A stretch of 9,370 nucleotides of DNA from Casp-Chloro-G3 sp002816715 (GTDB taxonomy: Bacteria > Chloroflexota > Dehalococcoidia > Lucifugimonadales > UBA3495): the NCBI GenBank assembly GCA_027623815.1, contig JAQBUV010000085.1, positions 1 through 9,370 on the forward strand. Reading direction: 5' to 3'. Below, one piece after another: positions 7,115 through 9,370 of this stretch (positions are counted from its first letter, which is position 1; the number at the start of each line of letters is the position of its first letter). Made by a program: the position numbers and the translations under genes. The notes under the pieces were generated by a model. It ran no database searches and was not told the DNA's origin. It saw nothing but the letters and a program-made list of their open reading frames with translations.

Positions 7115-7488
7115 GATTGTGAAGCTCCTTGATCTTCATGGGCGATCTACATGGACATCTGAGTAACTTCCTGTTGAGATGCCAATAGCACCAGTCAGGC
7201 CAGATATCCGAAGCTACTCTGGCGATATTCCTCGGCGTTGTTTTTGGTCAGATGTAATGGATTGTCTCATCTCATCCTCACCTAGTTCTCACCTGGCTTG
7301 AAGATAACGGGAACCCCGGAGGCGGCGAAACATGGAGGAGAAGGCGGGCTATTTTATGTGGGTACTTGGGTAGCGGCGGTGCCCAATAACGCGCGGTCGC
7401 TGTGGGCCCGGGGCGGATTAAAACTCTGGGCTTAGGCGGGCATAAACTTGGTAATGCACGCTTGAACGAACGGCAGGGAGAAACATAC
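7115..7488. other. Intergenic region upstream of the LamG/RTX gene
   Basis: It holds the ribosome binding site of the minus-strand LamG/RTX gene (AAGGAG, complement of 7125-7130) and a three-unit 11-bp repeat (7266-7298). I find no coding frame with recognisable content. No obvious similarity to the upstream sides of the other genes is visible. It ends abruptly at 7489, where the duplicated glycosyltransferase fragment begins. Confidence 0.5.
7266..7298. promoter_or_regulatory. Three tandem 11-bp repeats, possible operator
   Basis: CTCATCT, CTCACCT and CTCACCT begin at 7266, 7277 and 7288, an exact 11-bp period with 4-nt variable spacers. Direct repeats of 7+4 are the geometry bound by OmpR/PhoB-class response regulators. 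The array lies about 150-185 nt upstream of the LamG/RTX start, so it may be its operator. The regulator is unknown, and the only receiver protein in this window lacks a DNA-binding domain. Confidence 0.45.
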
Positions 7489-7685
7489 TATTATCGACTC
7501 TAAGGTGGCCGTTCTACACTAAAACTTGACGCAAGCCGTGACGCAAGCACTATCGGTGGACAGGCAAGACTGCCGGGAGTTTTCTCAACGAAATACCTGG
7601 GAGGGTTGCGCCGGAGTGTTGTTCCAGGACTTGGGGAATAAGCTCCTGGTGTGGAATGCCCCGCCTTCATCGAAAGTATCCAGAT
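7489..7685 (+). pseudogene. 3' fragment of a second glycosyltransferase gene
   Basis: This is a truncated relative of the C-terminus of the GT4 gene at 4193-5380. The frame aligns without gaps, with QAVTQALSVDRQDCREF here against QAVTQALTLNRQDCRAF there, and WNAPPSSKVS against WNAPQSSKVS. It carries an in-frame TAA (7520-7522) where the intact gene has the Glu codon of HEDL, and the native stop is displaced by a small indel. Nothing of the catalytic domains remains, and homology starts abruptly at 7489. Many differences are plausible amino-acid replacements, suggesting a paralogue or allele that diverged as a working gene before truncation. Confidence 0.88.
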
Positions 7686-7785
7686 ATAAGTGTCTGGCGG
7701 CACTGGAGCTGATTCCCACGCGGTGGGCCATTGTTGCAGGGCCTCCGGGTTCACAGCGCTTTTTTCCGTCAATTAAGTCGCGCAG

Positions 7786-7855
7786 CTAATTTGAGACCAA
7801 GGTCTTGACGTTTCCCTTGCCTGCTAATTCAGGCTGACCAGACGCGCCCATTTTC
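7786..7855 (-). pseudogene. 3' fragment of a second LamG/RTX gene
   Basis: On the minus strand this reads KMGASGQPELAGKG...LVSN-stop, aligning without gaps to KIDASGQPELPDGE...FAAK-stop at the end of the intact LamG/RTX gene. The stop codon (complement of 7786-7788) is at the homologous position. Only about 22 codons remain and there is no signal, LamG or RTX domain, so it is a remnant. The neighbouring glycosyltransferase fragment belongs to the same duplication. Confidence 0.8.
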
Positions 7856-7907
7856 ATGGCGGACGTTCTCTCCCAGGTGGATTATTCTTACATTTGTGCT
7901 TGAAAAG

Positions 7908-7982
7908 TGGAGCCGGTGAAGGGAGTTGAACCCTTGACCTACGGTTTACGAAACCGTTGCTCTGCCACTGAGCTACACCGGC
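7908..7982 (-). tRNA. tRNA-Thr (anticodon CGT), CCA encoded
   Basis: Read on the minus strand from 7982, the acceptor GCCGGTG pairs with CACCGGC, followed by discriminator T and an encoded CCA ending at 7908. The D-arm has GCTCAGTGGCAGAGC. The anticodon stem ACGGT/ACCGT encloses the loop TTCGTAA with anticodon CGT, which reads ACG (threonine). The T-arm contains GGGTTCAACTC. All arms are intact, so it should be functional. It lies between the duplicated gene junction and the broken recombinase. Confidence 0.96.
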
Positions 7983-8051
7983 GCATATTTTAGCTACAAA
8001 ATGGGCTATAGAAGGGGGTAATCGACTAAAAAAGAGCTGCGGTTTCGCAAC

Positions 8052-8106
8052 ATCAAGGCCAGGTCAAATTGACGTCAAATGCACCACAAATGACCATCAA
8101 AGTTTT
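8052..8106 (+). repeat. Five tandem 11-bp repeats upstream of the recombinase
   Basis: Units start at 8052, 8063, 8074, 8085 and 8096: ATCAAGG, GTCAAAT, GTCAAAT, CACAAAT and ATCAAAG, each followed by four variable bases. The CAA at positions 3-5 is invariant and the consensus is about RTCAAAT-N4. One unit per helical turn places all sites on one face of the DNA, as expected for a cooperative protein array. It ends 8 nt before the ribosome binding site of the recombinase gene. Arm-type recombinase or excisionase sites, or a PhoB-class operator, are the obvious possibilities. Confidence 0.75.
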
Positions 8107-8125
8107 TTGACGCCGGAGAGAGACA

Positions 8126-9158
8126 ATGGCTAATATCAAGAAAAACCGCCAGCGCTGGGAAAAAATGGACAAGAACGACATCCCAATTCCTTCCCAAGTT
8201 GATCATTATATTATCACGTGTCGCACTGAAGGGAAAACACCGGCAACCCTTATCGGTTATCGGGAAAAACTCCGCCGCTTCCTTAAATGGAGTGAAGAAA
8301 TGGAGTGAAGACGCGACGCTGGCCGACTTCTCGGTGGAAATGGTGCGAGAATACATCTCATATCTGCAGGCAGCCCTCAAATATGAAGGGCATCCCTACA
8401 ACCCCGTACAGAAAACCCCCATGTCTGCTGCTAACGTTCGTAATCACGTCCGGGTCCTCTGTTCCTTTTCGTCCTGGCTGGAACTGGAGCAGTACACCGA
8501 TGAGAATATACTCGGCCGCCTCAAAGTCCCCAAAGCCCCCCGAAAGGTGATGGAGACTCTATCGGACGACGAGATGGGCCGCCTCTTTGGCTGTCTTGAT
8601 ATCAACACTGATGCCGGCTGTCGTGACTCAGCAATTCTCATGCTGTTCCTGGACACCGGGCTACACTGCTCGGAGTTGCTGTCCCTGACCACTGAGGACA
8701 TCCGTCTCGAAGATCAGTGGTTGAAGGTAATGGGCAAGGGACAGCAGGAGAGGATGGTACCCTTTGGGGCAAAAGCTACCAAGTTGCTCCAACGCTATCT
8801 GGCCCACTTCAGGCCTACGCCGCTGGGGATAAACCAGGTCTTCCTGTGTTTGGATGGATCCACGATGAGCGGGGGCACGATCAGGCTAATGTTCTCTCGC
8901 CTTGCTCAAAAAGCAAATGTGCCGCGGCTGCACATCCATCTGTTGCACCACACATTCGCCACCAGATACCTGCTTGGCGGCGGCGATGCTTTCTCTATGC
9001 AAAGAGTGCTGGGACATACCACGCTGGAAATGACTCGGCGTTACATGGATATGGTGGCGCTAGAAAGAGCAATTAAAAGTAGATGGATTTCTCCCATGGA
9101 TGGTGTGATGTCAGCTAAACCAATCGGTAGGCCGAGGAGGCGCCCTGTTGGTGTGTAG
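8126..9158 (+). pseudogene. Frameshifted tyrosine recombinase (phage-integrase family)
   Basis: The start ATG at 8126 has GGAG 7 nt upstream. The first frame reads an N-terminal SAM-like DNA-binding domain up to LKWSEEME and stops at 8308. The rest continues in the +1 frame to 9158. Removing one unit of a 13-bp tandem duplication (8285-8310) restores a single 339-residue protein (RFLKWSEDATLADFS). The catalytic domain then has TGLHCSELLSL (173-183), GKGQQERMVPF with Lys200, HLLHHTFATRYL (267-278), LGHTTLEMTRRY with His293 and Tyr302. Both catalytic arginines are missing: Arg I is His176 (codon 8664-8666) and the Arg of HxxR is His270 (8946-8948). It should therefore be inactive even if the frame were repaired. 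It sits beside tRNA-Thr but on the tRNA 5' side. Confidence 0.92.
8285..8310 (+). repeat. 13-bp tandem duplication causing a frameshift
   Basis: AAATGGAGTGAAG occurs twice back to back (8285-8297 and 8298-8310) with no mismatch. Thirteen bases shift the frame by one and bring a TGA (8306-8308) into frame. With one unit removed, the recombinase frame is continuous. Perfect identity suggests a recent event, by slippage or as an assembly artefact. Confidence 0.92.
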
Positions 9159-9370
9159 GCATAACCAAGCCGGTCAGCGTCTCCAGTGGTATCTTGCTCA
9201 AATCCCTTCAGACGCGCCTAATGTGTTGTGAATCTGGCTAAATGTGCATATTATGGAAAAATGTTGATGCTTGAGGTGAGAAGAGTGAAAGGTGGAGAGT
9301 GCTCCTAGACTGGGGTACTCAAAGGGGAAACGTTCCCTGGGAATTGCCTAGTGAAGTGCCTAATCGATCT
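9159..9370. other. Right-end stretch without a recognised gene
   Basis: No coding frame or RNA gene is recognised after the recombinase stop. A loose 6-bp inverted repeat (GCGTCT 9177-9182 with AGACGC 9210-9215) has no T-run and is not a convincing terminator. I looked for a copy of the tRNA-Thr 3' end that could mark an attachment site and did not find one. Confidence 0.4.

Larger units (their letters stand above)
7489..7855. repeat. Long direct repeat, copy B (duplicated gene junction)
   Basis: A diverged, collinear copy of 5182-5546 in the same orientation, by eye roughly three-quarters identical. It contains the ends of a glycosyltransferase and a LamG/RTX gene in convergent arrangement plus the gap between them. 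Similarity stops sharply on both sides. The repeat pair flanks the intact LamG/RTX gene. Confidence 0.88.

Noticed and set aside
7526..7789. Open frame of 87 codons starting with TTG, considered as a separate gene
   Set aside because: It is the tail of the duplicated glycosyltransferase fragment and then runs on through sequence matching the non-coding gap of copy A.
7908..8310. CRISPR array, considered because of the regular 11-bp repeats
   Set aside because: Units are far too short and spacers are only 4 nt; no cas genes are present.

Overview
The window looks like a chromosomal segment of a free-living or host-associated bacterium with moderate G+C, loosely packed genes and several decayed loci. 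The tyrosine recombinase near the right end resembles recombinases I associate with Chloroflexota (Dehalococcoidia/SAR202-like), and nothing else contradicts that. The taxonomic call is from memory and is weak.

Layout, left to right. Bases 1-454 have no convincing gene but hold a perfect 18-bp hairpin (256-297). Next comes a convergent two-component pair: a soluble PAS-type histidine kinase (455-1498, +) and a stand-alone receiver (1516-1893, -), separated by 17 nt. About 1 kb without a convincing gene follows (1894-2916), containing a 14-bp dyad upstream of the receiver, smaller hairpins and a candidate extended -10 promoter. A two-gene operon then runs rightward: a glycerophosphodiester phosphodiesterase-like protein (2917-4215) overlapping a GT4 glycosyltransferase (4193-5380). 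Together they suggest polar-lipid or headgroup metabolism. A convergent gene (7114-5477, -) encodes an N-terminally membrane-anchored protein with a LamG-like domain and RTX-type calcium-binding repeats. Beyond it lies a diverged copy (7489-7855) of the 3'-to-3' junction of the glycosyltransferase and LamG/RTX genes (5182-5546), which is the scar of an old duplication. A tRNA-Thr(CGT) gene with encoded CCA follows on the minus strand (7908-7982). Last is a broken tyrosine recombinase (8126-9158), preceded by five 11-bp direct repeats.

The strongest unusual signals are as follows. (1) The 11-bp array at 8052-8106 lies directly upstream of the recombinase. (2) The recombinase is frameshifted by a perfect 13-bp tandem duplication, and both conserved catalytic arginines are histidine. 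(3) Direct repeats of about 365 bp flank the LamG/RTX gene, and the second copy retains reading frames from both genes. (4) A second, three-unit 11-bp array lies upstream of the LamG/RTX gene. No complete new defence or mobile system is evident. The right end reads as a decaying recombinase locus beside a tRNA and a duplicated cassette.
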